A DNA stretch of 64,000 nt from Actinomycetota bacterium. GTDB lineage: Bacteria; Actinomycetota; Thermoleophilia; Miltoncostaeales; Miltoncostaeaceae. The position numbers and the translations under genes were made by a program. The notes beneath the pieces were generated by a model. The model made no database searches and was not told the DNA's origin. It was given only the letters and a program-made list of their open reading frames with translations. How positions within the stretch are numbered: position 1 is the stretch's first letter; each line of letters begins with the position of its first letter. The stretch spans positions 1-64,000 of the forward strand of contig JACJWX010000010.1 in NCBI GenBank assembly GCA_020636905.1, given 5' to 3'. Below, one piece after another: positions 15,682 to 23,528 of the stretch.

Positions 15682-17292
15682 CTACTTCTTGGCCTTGGCG
15701 GCCGGCTTCCGGACATCGAACCAGCTGATCCCGAGGGGCTGCCTGGTGTACTTGCTCTTGCTGGCGACATACGGCCAGACGCGCCACACGTAGCGACGAC
15801 CCGGCGCCAGCGCCCGCCGCTTCGGAAGGCGGTACTTGTTGGTCCTCGGGAACGCCGTACGAACCTTGATGTACTTGCGGCTGGTGACCCTGAAGATCTG
15901 CAGGTTGTAGAGCCTGGCGTGGGGGTTCCGCGTCCAGCGGAGCACAGGACGACGGGAGGTCAGCTTCACACCGGCACGTGGCCGCATCCGCTTCGCGTGC
16001 TCGATGCGCGGCGCCCGCTTCTTCGGTGTGCCGATCGGCGTGGTCGGCGTCGGCGTCAACTGCGAGGTGGTGGCCGAGTTGATGGTGAAGGGTGCCGGCG
16101 CACTCCACCCCCCGGCACGACCGAGGCTGCTCGTCTGGCGCACCCGGAAGGCGTAGGTCCCGGCGGCGAGCGGTCCGACCACCGCGCTGGTCGCCGCGGT
16201 GACCGCGGGACCGTCGACCACGGCGCCGTTTGCTCCGGCGACCTCCCAGGTGAAGGTGCCGCCGGCCTCGGCGGGAGCCCAGGCGAACGACGGCTGGGCA
16301 TTGGTGCTCGGCGTCGGCGACTGGGTGATGGTCGGCGCGCCGGGCAGTGACTGGCGGATGACGAGGCGGCGTGTGGTGCTCGTGGCACTGACGTTGCGGC
16401 TGTCGATGAACGTGACGTTCCAGGTGGTGTTCCCGTCCGGGAGGTCGGTGGGAGGCTGGAAGCTCACCGGATTGCCGGTGTTCTGGAACGTGTAGGTGCG
16501 CGGATCACCGCTGGAGGGGGTGATCCGGAGGCGCCACCGATCCAGGCCGCTGCCGTCGTCGGCCGGCGGGTTCCACACGAACACCGGGCGGGCGTCGGCC
16601 TGGTCACCGTCCGCCGGCGAGCTCAGCACCGGCGCGCCGGGAATCTCGTCGACGCGGTACTGGACCGTCCGGACGCTGGTGTTGCCCGCGGCGTCCATGG
16701 CGGTGACGGTGAATACCTTGTTGCCCCAGGTTCCCGGGACGTCGGCGGTGCCGGTGTCGAGGCGGGCGCCGTTGGGCTGGGTGCCGACACACCTCGCGGC
16801 TCCGGGTGCCGGGCCCGAGAGGTCGCCGCCGAAGGTGCAGCCGAACCGGACCGTCGCGACGCTGCCGGCGTCGTAGACCGCGCCGGCCTGCGGCACCGTG
16901 ATGGTGGGTGTGGGTGGCGCCACCGTGTCGATGCGCAGCGGGGCGCCGAGGATGTTGTTGATGGGGAGCGTGATCGGCGCGGGCGCCGGTTCCACCGGCA
17001 GGGGCGGGATGACGATAGGCGCGCTGAAGGTGGCGGTGCGTGTGATGGCGCCGGTGGCGCCGGCGCCGTTCCGGAAGACCTCGGTCCCGGAGGCGGTCCC
17101 GCAGACCAGCACGAGGCCCAGCGGTGGCGGCGTGCAGACGTAGTTGGCGGTGACGTTCTGGCGGTACCAGCCGTTGGCGCCGTTCACCCCCTCCTGGTAC
17201 GGAGGCGTCAGTGAATACGTGAAGGTCTGGGCAGCAGCGGGCGAGGCCGCGGCGAGGCCGGCCAGGGCGATCAGGGCAACGTGTCGGCGCAT
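15682..17292 (-). CDS. Secreted Fn3/Ig-like repeat protein
   Basis: A 536-aa exported protein. Residues 1-21 form a signal peptide ending A-A-A-Q. It contains about three beta-rich repeat units with P-x-x-P-V-x-x-S-P and W-R-L-R-I/W-E-V strands typical of fibronectin-like or Ig-like domains. A lysine/arginine-rich C-terminal domain (about 430-536) carries R-P-V-L-R-W-T-R-N-P and Y-N-L-Q-I-F-R-V, a further Fn3-like unit. Proline/threonine linkers separate the parts. No catalytic motif was seen; a cell-surface structural or adhesion role is likely. AAGGTAGGA just before the ATG may be the ribosome binding site. Confidence 0.75.
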   Translation of the reverse strand: MRRHVALIALAGLAAASPAAAQTFTYSLTPPYQEGVNGANGWYRQNVTANYVCTPPPLGLVLVCGTASGTEVFRNGAGATGAITRTATFSAPIVIPPLPVEPAPAPITLPINNILGAPLRIDTVAPPTPTITVPQAGAVYDAGSVATVRFGCTFGGDLSGPAPGAARCVGTQPNGARLDTGTADVPGTWGNKVFTVTAMDAAGNTSVRTVQYRVDEIPGAPVLSSPADGDQADARPVFVWNPPADDGSGLDRWRLRITPSSGDPRTYTFQNTGNPVSFQPPTDLPDGNTTWNVTFIDSRNVSATSTTRRLVIRQSLPGAPTITQSPTPSTNAQPSFAWAPAEAGGTFTWEVAGANGAVVDGPAVTAATSAVVGPLAAGTYAFRVRQTSSLGRAGGWSAPAPFTINSATTSQLTPTPTTPIGTPKKRAPRIEHAKRMRPRAGVKLTSRRPVLRWTRNPHARLYNLQIFRVTSRKYIKVRTAFPRTNKYRLPKRRALAPGRRYVWRVWPYVASKSKYTRQPLGISWFDVRKPAAKAKK

Positions 17293-17484
17293 TTCCTACC
17301 TTGGGGGTTGGGTACTGCGGTTCCTGGAACCCTACGAAGTGGCGCGGGCCTGCTACACCCTCTTCCGGTAAGACATTTGTTCGATCACTGGCCGGTCGGA
17401 CAGCCGAAACATTCGTATTTCGCCGTTTCGTATGAATAATCAGCGGCTTCGTCCGGCGGCGAACGACCTCATGGAGCCCCACAC

Positions 17485-18051
17485 ATGCGAGACCTCATCA
17501 TTGCGCTGCTCGCGGCACTCGGCGTGCTCGCTCAGATCGCGGTGGTGCTCATGGCGGTTGGTGCCGTCATCTGGCTGGTCGCACCGACATCGCGCGACCG
17601 GTTGCGGGAGGCCAGGGACACGATTCGCGCGGGCGCGCTGTGGATGGCGTGGGGTGCGGCCACCGTGGCGACCCTCGGGAGCCTCTGGTTCTCCGAGAGC
17701 GCCGGGTTCGTGCCGTGCCGACTCTGCTGGTTCCAGCGGATCGCCATGTACCCACTGGTGGTCGTGTTGCTGGTGGCCGCGATCACGCGCGACCGACGGG
17801 GCTTCTGGTACGGCATGCCGCTCGCCGTCATCGGCGCGCTGGTCTCGATCTACCACATCTACATCGAGGTCAACCCGAGCGCCGAGAGCGCCGGCTGCAA
17901 GGCGAGCGGCGTGTCCTGCTCCGCCCGCTGGATCGATGAATTCGGCTACGTCACGATCCCCGTGCTGGCGCTCTCGGCGTTCGCCCTGATCGGCGCGCTC
18001 CTGCTGTTCCACCGCTCCCGATCGGGCGACGACCGGCAGATGCCGGCCTAG
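17485..18051 (+). CDS. Disulfide bond formation protein, DsbB/BdbC family
   Basis: A 188-aa membrane protein with five hydrophobic segments, one more than classic four-helix DsbB. The quinone-side redox motif is P-C-R-L-C-W-F-Q-R-I-A-M-Y-P (C77/C80 region), and a second pair of cysteines lies in the extracytoplasmic loop (A-G-C-K-A-S-G-V-S-C). It should reoxidise a thiol-disulfide oxidoreductase partner, not seen nearby. The TAG stop shares CTAG with the convergent SRPBCC gene. The extra N-terminal helix is the only unusual point. Confidence 0.85.
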   Translation: MRDLIIALLAALGVLAQIAVVLMAVGAVIWLVAPTSRDRLREARDTIRAGALWMAWGAATVATLGSLWFSESAGFVPCRLCWFQRIAMYPLVVVLLVAAITRDRRGFWYGMPLAVIGALVSIYHIYIEVNPSAESAGCKASGVSCSARWIDEFGYVTIPVLALSAFALIGALLLFHRSRSGDDRQMPA

Positions 18052-18452
18052 GACTCGAGCCGCTCACGCACGCCGTCCAGCGCGCGCTGAAGCACCTCGC
18101 CCAGGCGAGCCTCGATGTCGTAATCCGGATCCGACGAGGTGGCCTGCTGCTCCCAGGTCACTGTGCACCGGCCGTCGCCGGGCGCCACGTTGAGCGTCGC
18201 GAGATGGCTGGCCAGGTTCGGAATCCCCTCGAGAACCGTGTAGCTATAGCGGCGTGCCTCGTCGTCGTGCTCCACGATTCGCTCACGGAGCACCGCGCCG
18301 CTCCGCATGGTCGCGATTCGGACGTCGTCCTCCATCCGGCACTCCGCGACGGCCCCGAACCAGGAACCGACACCGGCCGGGTCGCCCACGAGCGCCCACG
18401 CCTCGTCTGCGGAAACGGCGACGTCGACGCTGCGACTGAAGTGATTGGCCAT
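18048..18452 (-). CDS. SRPBCC (polyketide cyclase/START-like) family protein
   Basis: A 134-aa helix-grip protein. The pattern S-V-D-V-A-V-S-A-D-E-A-W-A-L-V-G-D-P and V-G-S-W-F near the N-terminus, the central R-E-R-I-V-E-H-D, then Y-S-Y-T-V-L-E-G and a long C-terminal amphipathic helix fit actinobacterial polyketide_cyc2 proteins. ATG 18452 matches the normal family length; the frame stays open far upstream but that part looks non-coding. Ligand and role are unknown. Its stop overlaps that of the DsbB gene. Confidence 0.75.
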   Translation of the reverse strand: MANHFSRSVDVAVSADEAWALVGDPAGVGSWFGAVAECRMEDDVRIATMRSGAVLRERIVEHDDEARRYSYTVLEGIPNLASHLATLNVAPGDGRCTVTWEQQATSSDPDYDIEARLGEVLQRALDGVRERLES

Positions 18453-18581
18453 GCGACGGAACCTCCATGGTGTTGCAGGAGTGGTGACCCGGGCGCTGAA
18501 GAGCGCACTGATGCGCACCCTCTCGCCCACGACGCAGTCTGACGATGCCGCGGTCCACCGCGCCCGGCGTCGACCGCGCCG

Positions 18582-18794
18582 ATGAAACCGGGATGGCTGG
18601 TGGCGGGGTTCGTCGCGCTGCTGATCGTTCTGTCGGCGACCGGCATCGCCTCGTACCACCTGTGTGTGGGGCCCGTGTGCGCGTACTCGGATCCCGCCGA
18701 CAACTCGCCGTTGCAGGTGAAGATGAGGGACAACACCCCGAACCCACTGGCGATCAAGAAGCCGGATCCGGCTGAGGTGGACGCGCAGCGCTAG
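18582..18794 (+). CDS. 70-aa small secreted or membrane-anchored protein
   Basis: An N-terminal hydrophobic helix (residues about 5-24) is followed by a polar part with two cysteines in Y-H-L-C-V-G-P-V-C-A-Y. It is divergent from the SRPBCC gene and ends 3 bases before an upstream possible start of the next gene. No ribosome binding site or clear -10 box was found and no family recognised, so this call is moderate. Confidence 0.45.
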   Translation: MKPGWLVAGFVALLIVLSATGIASYHLCVGPVCAYSDPADNSPLQVKMRDNTPNPLAIKKPDPAEVDAQR

Positions 18795-18914
18795 CGAGTG
18801 AGTCGACGGCTTCGGAGCCCCTGCCGCCATCGTCCGACCGCGCCCAGTCCACAGCACGCCGAAGCCGCGACCGACGCCGGCCGGTCGGGAGTGGCGCTGT
18901 GGTGGAATCGCCGG

Positions 18915-19517
18915 GTGTCCAGGACCACCGTCGATCTCTACTGGCTGCCGCTCGGTGCCGGAGGGCACTTCGTCCGCCTCAACGGCCGCATCTACGAGTT
19001 CGTCAAGGCCGCCGTCGAACGCAGGGAGCGCTTCCGGCTCTACCACGCGGCGTTGGCCATTCGACACGGCGATTGCACCACCGTGATCGAGGTCACACCG
19101 GTGCGCACCTCGGACGGACCGGCACGAGGTGTGGTGGCCGGCGGGCCAGTGGGCGTCCGCTTCCTGGGGCGATTCTCGGTGTTCCGCTACGAGGTTCGGG
19201 CGTGGCCCGGAGGCGTGATCCCCGATGTCGTCTTTGCGGTCGACAGTCCACAACGCCTGACGAGCGATCCTCAGATCGCCGAGACGATGCTCGACCTCGT
19301 CAGGGAGGTGCCAACACCGGTCTGGGGTCGGGACGAACTCCACACCGGCGACATGTGGAACTCGAACTCGGTGGTCGCGTGGCTGATCGTGCGCGGCGGG
19401 CTCGACGTCGACGCCGTCAGCCTGCCCGAGCGCGGCCGGGCGCCTGGATGGAATGCGGGGGTGGCGGTCGCTCGTCGGCCGACGCTCACTCGTCCGGGGA
19501 CCCCCGGCACAGGGTGA
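18915..19517 (+). CDS. Conserved actinobacterial hypothetical protein
   Basis: A 200-aa soluble protein (GTG 18915 chosen where the conserved-looking part V-D-L-Y-W-L-P-L-G-A-G-G begins; the frame is open for 39 more codons). Other salient stretches are L-Y-H-A-A-L-A-I, T-P-V-W-G-R-D-E-L, G-D-M-W-N-S-N-S-V-V-A-W-L and R-G-R-A-P-G-W-N-A-G. I recall similar proteins in actinobacteria without an assigned function. The H..D/E..N-S-N-S layout could suggest a permuted papain-like fold, but no cysteine is present at the usual place, so no enzymatic claim is made. Confidence 0.6.
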   Translation: MSRTTVDLYWLPLGAGGHFVRLNGRIYEFVKAAVERRERFRLYHAALAIRHGDCTTVIEVTPVRTSDGPARGVVAGGPVGVRFLGRFSVFRYEVRAWPGGVIPDVVFAVDSPQRLTSDPQIAETMLDLVREVPTPVWGRDELHTGDMWNSNSVVAWLIVRGGLDVDAVSLPERGRAPGWNAGVAVARRPTLTRPGTPGTG

Positions 19518-19576
19518 TCCCGCGGAGGCCGGCAGTGCCGCGTCGCGCGCTCACGCGTCGCCGGCAGGCACTGCGC

Positions 19577-19582
19577 TAGCTT
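19577..19582 (+). promoter_or_regulatory. -10 box TAGCTT upstream of the cation transporter leader
   Basis: TAGCTT, 6 nt, then an ATG (19589) that opens a 9-codon frame, not the transporter itself. Confidence 0.4.
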
Positions 19583-19588
19583 GGGGTG

Positions 19589-19618
19589 ATGCACACCGGC
19601 CACGGACGGATCATGTGA
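19589..19618 (+). CDS. 9-aa leader peptide coupled to the cation transporter gene
   Basis: The ATG sits exactly where the leaderless genes in this window start. The frame reads M-H-T-G-H-G-R-I-M and ends in TGA at 19616-19618, overlapping the GTG (19615) of the transporter by 3 nt. Two histidines in a nine-residue leader before a metal-transporter-like gene are suggestive, but translation is inferred only. Confidence 0.35.
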   Translation: MHTGHGRIM

Positions 19619-20316
19619 CGACCTCCACCGCCGAGGGGAGCCACCGCGAAGAGCGGATACGCCTGGCGTCGAGGGCGCGGCTGCTGTCCTGGGCGAGCCT
19701 CGGCTACATGGCTGTCGAGGGTGGCGTCGGGATCCTCGCCGGAGTGCTGGCCGGTTCGATCGCGCTCGTCGGTTTTGGGCTTGACTCGGTGATCGAGGGG
19801 TTTGCCTCGGCCATCATCGTGTGGCGTTTCACCGGCGATCGGATCTTCTCAGAGGCTGCGGAACGCCGCGCTCAACGGCTTGTCGCGATCCAGTTCTTCC
19901 TGCTGGCGCCGTATGTCGGCGTGGAGTCGGTCCGCGCGCTGTGGCTTGGCGAGCGACCCGAAACGAGCTTGCTCGGCATTGCCCTGGCCGCGCTGAGCCT
20001 CGTGATCATGCCGGCCCTGGGCATCGCAAAACAGCGCCTCGCCGAGCAACTCGGATCACCGGCGACACGCGGCGAAGGCCGACAGAACCTCCTCTGCGCA
20101 TACCTGTCGGCCGCCCTGCTCGTCGGACTCCTGGGCAACCTCGTCGCAGGTGCCTGGTGGTTGGATCCGCTCGTCGGATTGTTCATCGCGGTGGTGGCGG
20201 TCAACGAGGGCATCGAGGCCTGGCGAGGCGAAAGTTGCTGTACCGACGATCCGCTGGCGCGGCTCGCCAATGCACCCGCGTCCCGCTGCCCGGACGCCGG
20301 CTGCGGGGCGGAATGA
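19615..20316 (+). CDS. CDF-like cation transporter with Cys-rich tail
   Basis: A 233-aa membrane protein with about six hydrophobic helices. S-I-A-L-V-G-F-G-L-D-S-V-I-E-G resembles TM2 of cation diffusion facilitators and W-W-L-D-P-L-V-G resembles TM5, each supplying one Asp of the metal site; the usual second residue of each pair (H/D four positions away) is not obvious. The cytoplasmic CTD is replaced by a short tail with five cysteines (S-C-C-T-D-D-P..R-C-P-D-A-G-C-G). The GTG start at 19615 overlaps the stop of a short leader frame. The substrate could be a divalent metal; not proven. Confidence 0.72.
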   Translation: MTTSTAEGSHREERIRLASRARLLSWASLGYMAVEGGVGILAGVLAGSIALVGFGLDSVIEGFASAIIVWRFTGDRIFSEAAERRAQRLVAIQFFLLAPYVGVESVRALWLGERPETSLLGIALAALSLVIMPALGIAKQRLAEQLGSPATRGEGRQNLLCAYLSAALLVGLLGNLVAGAWWLDPLVGLFIAVVAVNEGIEAWRGESCCTDDPLARLANAPASRCPDAGCGAE

Positions 20317-20345
20317 GCGCACCGCGTTACCTCGCCGTGAGGACA

Positions 20346-20419
20346 AGCCGGAGAGGGGATTCGAACCCCTGACCTGCCGCTTACAAGGCGGCTGCTCTGG
20401 CCAACTGAGCTACTCCGGC
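20346..20419 (-). tRNA. tRNA-Thr (anticodon UGU)
   Basis: A 74-nt cloverleaf on the minus strand: acceptor GCCGGAG/CTCCGGC, D arm GCTC..GAGC, anticodon stem GCCGC/GCGGC with loop CTTGTAA (anticodon TGT), T arm with TTCGAAT. CCA is not encoded. Confidence 0.95.
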
Positions 20420-20504
20420 ATGCGGGCTTCGGCGCCGTCGACACGGTACCAAGGTCCCCCCGGGAGTCGGCAAACGCCAGGATGTGCCGGCCGGTCGCCT
20501 TCGC

Positions 20505-20510
20505 TAATCT
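20505..20510 (+). promoter_or_regulatory. -10 box TAATCT, leaderless start
   Basis: TAATCT, 7 nt, ATG 20518; one of the better -10 matches in the window. Confidence 0.5.
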
Positions 20511-20517
20511 GCGACGC

Positions 20518-20694
20518 ATGATCGATTCCAAGCATCCCAACCGCTGGTTCAACTCGAACCCGCAGGCCATCCCGAATCACGGGAAGAGGCACACCACCTG
20601 GCAGCGCGATGTGCCGAAGGACTGGCGCTCCGGCCTCGCCCGCCACGAGGACACGGACGAACCGGGCCACCACCAGGACGACGCCGAGGCGTGA
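20518..20694 (+). CDS. 58-aa hydrophilic protein of unknown function
   Basis: A small, highly charged protein (MIDSKHPNRWFNSNPQ at the start, H-E-D-T-D-E-P-G-H-H-Q-D-D-A-E-A at the end) rich in His, Asp and Lys, with no hydrophobic segment. The start is fixed by the TAATCT box 7 nt upstream. The His/Asp-rich tail might bind metal. No family recognised; it is convergent with the GH3 gene. Confidence 0.5.
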   Translation: MIDSKHPNRWFNSNPQAIPNHGKRHTTWQRDVPKDWRSGLARHEDTDEPGHHQDDAEA

Positions 20695-20730
20695 TCACCG
20701 CGGGTGGGTGGACATCGTGCCCCCACCCCA

Positions 20731-21882
20731 TCACCCCCGGGGACATGGCCGCCCGCGTCGACCCAGCGGACGCGGCGACAGTGCCGGGAGCGGTCCCACG
20801 ATGGCCGTCGCCATCGCGCGACGCATGCTGAGCGTTCGATCGACCGACGCGACCGCGCGGTCGTGCACTACGACGTTCCTGCCGATGGCGCGGCGCACCC
20901 CACGGGCCGCCGATCGGGCGGCTCCCGGACCCGCGTAGAGCAACAGGTCGATCCCCGCGCGTGTCGCGACCGCGGCGACGCGCTCGTGGCTGCCCCACGG
21001 CGCCAGCGCCGGGGTGTCGAGGGCATCGCTGATGGCGACCCCGCGGAACCCGAGGCGCTCGCGGAGTTCGCCCTGCACGACCCGGGCGTCCAGGGCCGCC
21101 GGACGGGACCCGATCGAGGGATAGATCGCCGTCCCGACCATGATCATGGGCAGCCCGCGGCGGATCAGCGGCCGATACGGCGACTCGTCCCTGGCGCGCA
21201 GGGTCGGAGCGGGCAGGCCGATGGTGACCGGGGTGTCGTCGGTGGTCGCGCTCGCCGCGCCCAGCCCCGGGAAGTGTTTGGGGACCGACAGGACCCCCCA
21301 CTCCCCCTGCCCCATGGCGAACTGCAGCCCCCGGCGCGCCACCGACTTCGGGCTTGGACCGAAGCTCCGCCCCTGAGCGGCGATCACCGATCCCGGCCGC
21401 GAGAGGTCGAGCACGGGCGCCAGATTGACGTTCACTCCCGTCCGGCACAGGAGGGCGCCCGCGGACCTGCCGGCCCGGAGCGAGTCCAGCACCGGCCGTG
21501 CCGCCAATCGACCGGCGCCGAGGGCCGGTGGTCCGTCGAGCCGCCGCACGGGACCCCCCTCCTGGTCGACCATGATCAGGAGCGGCGCGTCGACCGCCGG
21601 GGGTCGGGAGATGGCCTGCAGGCGATCCGTGAGTCGGCGGACGGTGACGGCGCTCGTGCCGTTGCCGGCGAAGAGCAGCACACCGGCCGCCTCGCCACGC
21701 CGGATCCGGTGGACGAGCCACGACGGTGGGGTCGAACCGTTGAACGGGAAGATGACGTGTTGCCCGGCGATCTGGGCGTCGGTCAGCGACCGCTCGGAGG
21801 CGATCGCCCGCGACGGAATGCCCCCAAAAATTGAGATTGCCCCAGAAATGACCGAGAAGAGGAATGCGACCCCGGGTCGCAT
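20731..21882 (-). CDS. Secreted glycoside hydrolase family 3 (beta-N-acetylhexosaminidase-like)
   Basis: A 383-aa exported GH3 protein with a signal peptide (residues 1 to about 28). V-D-Q-E-G-G-P-V-R-R-L, V-N-L-A-P-V-L-D and V-P-K-H-F-P-G-L-G are the family's conserved strands, and the nucleophile Asp is in A-I-S-D-A-L-D. In NagZ enzymes the acid/base Asp-His dyad follows KHFPGHG as D-S-H; here that loop reads T-T-D-D-T-P, so the dyad is absent. Activity as a hexosaminidase or phosphorylase is therefore uncertain. No good ribosome binding site is seen, only AAGG about 13 nt upstream. It is divergent from the PAS/EAL gene. Confidence 0.78.
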   Translation of the reverse strand: MRPGVAFLFSVISGAISIFGGIPSRAIASERSLTDAQIAGQHVIFPFNGSTPPSWLVHRIRRGEAAGVLLFAGNGTSAVTVRRLTDRLQAISRPPAVDAPLLIMVDQEGGPVRRLDGPPALGAGRLAARPVLDSLRAGRSAGALLCRTGVNVNLAPVLDLSRPGSVIAAQGRSFGPSPKSVARRGLQFAMGQGEWGVLSVPKHFPGLGAASATTDDTPVTIGLPAPTLRARDESPYRPLIRRGLPMIMVGTAIYPSIGSRPAALDARVVQGELRERLGFRGVAISDALDTPALAPWGSHERVAAVATRAGIDLLLYAGPGAARSAARGVRRAIGRNVVVHDRAVASVDRTLSMRRAMATAIVGPLPALSPRPLGRRGRPCPRG

Positions 21883-21921
21883 GTGATTTCTTGACCTTCT
21901 TCTGCGGCCGAGCCCGCCCCG

Positions 21922-23109
21922 ATGCGAATGAGCCTTCACGATTCCCCCCACACATCCGTCGACGATCCGAGCCGGATCGACGCGTCCCCGTTCGGACCGG
22001 CCGACGAGGTCGCCCGCCTGCTCGAAGTCACCGAAGCCCGGATGTCGGCGCTTCGTGAGGCGCTCGAGAACAGCGAACGCCGGCTCCAGTCGGTGGTCGA
22101 CGCGCTGCCCATCGGCATCGCCGTCGTGGGCGGCGACCGTCGCGTGATCGCCTCGAACCCCGTCGCCCAGGCCCTCATCCCGGATTGTGCGCCGGGCGAC
22201 ATCCTCCTGACCGAGGATGACCGGGAGATGGCGGACGGGATGGACACCGTGGTCAGGGTCGCCAACGGCACCCGGCGGATCAACCTGCGTTCCCAGGCGA
22301 TCGCATGGGACGACTCCACCGCATTCCTCGTCGTGGTCGAGGAGGCCGAGGACATGGTCACCGGACGCCGCCTGCGACGCAGCGGTGCCACGGCCCGCCC
22401 GATCGCCACCCCGGCCGTTCCCGCCATCTTCGCTCCCGTCGTCGACCTCGCCACCGGTCGCGTGGCCGGCGTCATCGCCAAGCCGGCCGAGTCCACCGAC
22501 GTCACGGGGCCCGCACTGCAGCGGATCATCGCGCGCGCCGCGGGCGTGCTCGCCGAGTGGAGCGCCGACCGCCACGTGAGTGAGCAGCCGTTCGTGATGG
22601 TGTCCGCCCCCGGCGCCATCGGTGATCGCGGGCTCCCACCGTTCGTGGAGGCCGTGATCCGGCGTGCGGGTGCACCTCGCAACCGTCTCTGGCTCCGCAT
22701 CCCCGAGCATGAGGCCGCCGCCGGCGGTGAACTCGCGCGCGAGGCGCTCGCCGAGCTCCGTCGTGCCGGAGTCCGTACCGCGCTCGAACGTTTCGGGGGC
22801 GGCGCCTCCGGAATGGACGCCCTCCAGACCCTGCCGGTCGACGGCGTGGTCCTCGACGAGGCACTCGTGGGCAGCGGCGACTGGACGGTCATCCAGACCG
22901 CCATGTCCGTGGCGCGCCATCTGGGCCTGGTGCCGTTTGCATCGGGAGTCGAAGACGACGCGATGGCCACCCGCCTGCGCGCGCTGGGTTGCCGTAATGG
23001 CGAAGGCGCCCTGTACGGCGACGGCGTCGGCCCGAAGGAAGCGGCCGCGCTCGTCGGGCAGCGGGTCACCGAACCCATCCTCGAAGCGGTCGGCGACTCA
23101 CCCGCCTGA
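21922..23109 (+). CDS. PAS-like sensor with degenerate EAL domain
   Basis: A 395-aa cytoplasmic protein. A coiled coil (about 30-58) leads to a short PAS-like part (L-P-I-G-I-A-V-V-G-G-D-R-R-V-I-A-S-N). The second half has EAL architecture (I-F-A-P-V-V-D-L-A-T-G-R-V-A-G-V, L-P-V-D-G-V-V-L-D-E-A-L-V), but the EAL triplet is replaced by I-A-K, the D-D-F-G metal motif by E-R-F-G, and the catalytic K-I-D by V-L-D. It is therefore not expected to hydrolyse c-di-GMP; binding or signalling by interaction is likelier. ATG 21922 is assumed. It is convergent with mscL. Confidence 0.75.
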   Translation: MRMSLHDSPHTSVDDPSRIDASPFGPADEVARLLEVTEARMSALREALENSERRLQSVVDALPIGIAVVGGDRRVIASNPVAQALIPDCAPGDILLTEDDREMADGMDTVVRVANGTRRINLRSQAIAWDDSTAFLVVVEEAEDMVTGRRLRRSGATARPIATPAVPAIFAPVVDLATGRVAGVIAKPAESTDVTGPALQRIIARAAGVLAEWSADRHVSEQPFVMVSAPGAIGDRGLPPFVEAVIRRAGAPRNRLWLRIPEHEAAAGGELAREALAELRRAGVRTALERFGGGASGMDALQTLPVDGVVLDEALVGSGDWTVIQTAMSVARHLGLVPFASGVEDDAMATRLRALGCRNGEGALYGDGVGPKEAAALVGQRVTEPILEAVGDSPA

Positions 23110-23138
23110 GCAGGTGAGCCACCGCGCGACCGACTGAG

Positions 23139-23528
23139 CTACTTGCTCAGCAGTTCGTTCTGACGCTCGAGCAGGCCCTTGATCTCGGTCAGCAGCGTCT
23201 CCTGGGCGTCGACCGCAGCCTCCTCCTCCTTCTTGTTGCGCTCCATGATCGCGGTCACGGGACGGACGACGAAGAAGTAGATCGCCGCGGCGGTCATGAG
23301 GAACACGATGACGGCGGTGATGAACGCGCCGTAGCGGAAGACGGCGTCGTTGATCGTGAAGTCCAGGCTGTCGAAGTTCGGCTGGCCTCCGAACGCCGCC
23401 AGGATCGGCATGACGAGGTTCTCGACGAGCGACGTGACCACCGCGCCGAACGCGGCGCCGATGACCAGTGCGACGGCAAGTTCAATGAGGTTGCCTCGCA
23501 ACAGGAAGTTCTTGAAGTCTGAGAGCAT
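23139..23528 (-). CDS. mscL: Large-conductance mechanosensitive channel MscL
   Basis: A 129-aa channel that opens on membrane stretch to release solutes. The N-terminal amphipathic F-K-N-F-L-L-R-G-N, TM1 with L-A-V-A-L-V-I-G-A-A-F-G-A-V-V, TM2 (about 66-90) and the charged C-terminal helix bundle (K-K-E-E-E-A) all fit MscL, as does length. ATG 23528 has a GGAGGG site 6-7 nt upstream, so this gene is not leaderless. Confidence 0.95.
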   Translation of the reverse strand: MLSDFKNFLLRGNLIELAVALVIGAAFGAVVTSLVENLVMPILAAFGGQPNFDSLDFTINDAVFRYGAFITAVIVFLMTAAAIYFFVVRPVTAIMERNKKEEEAAVDAQETLLTEIKGLLERQNELLSK

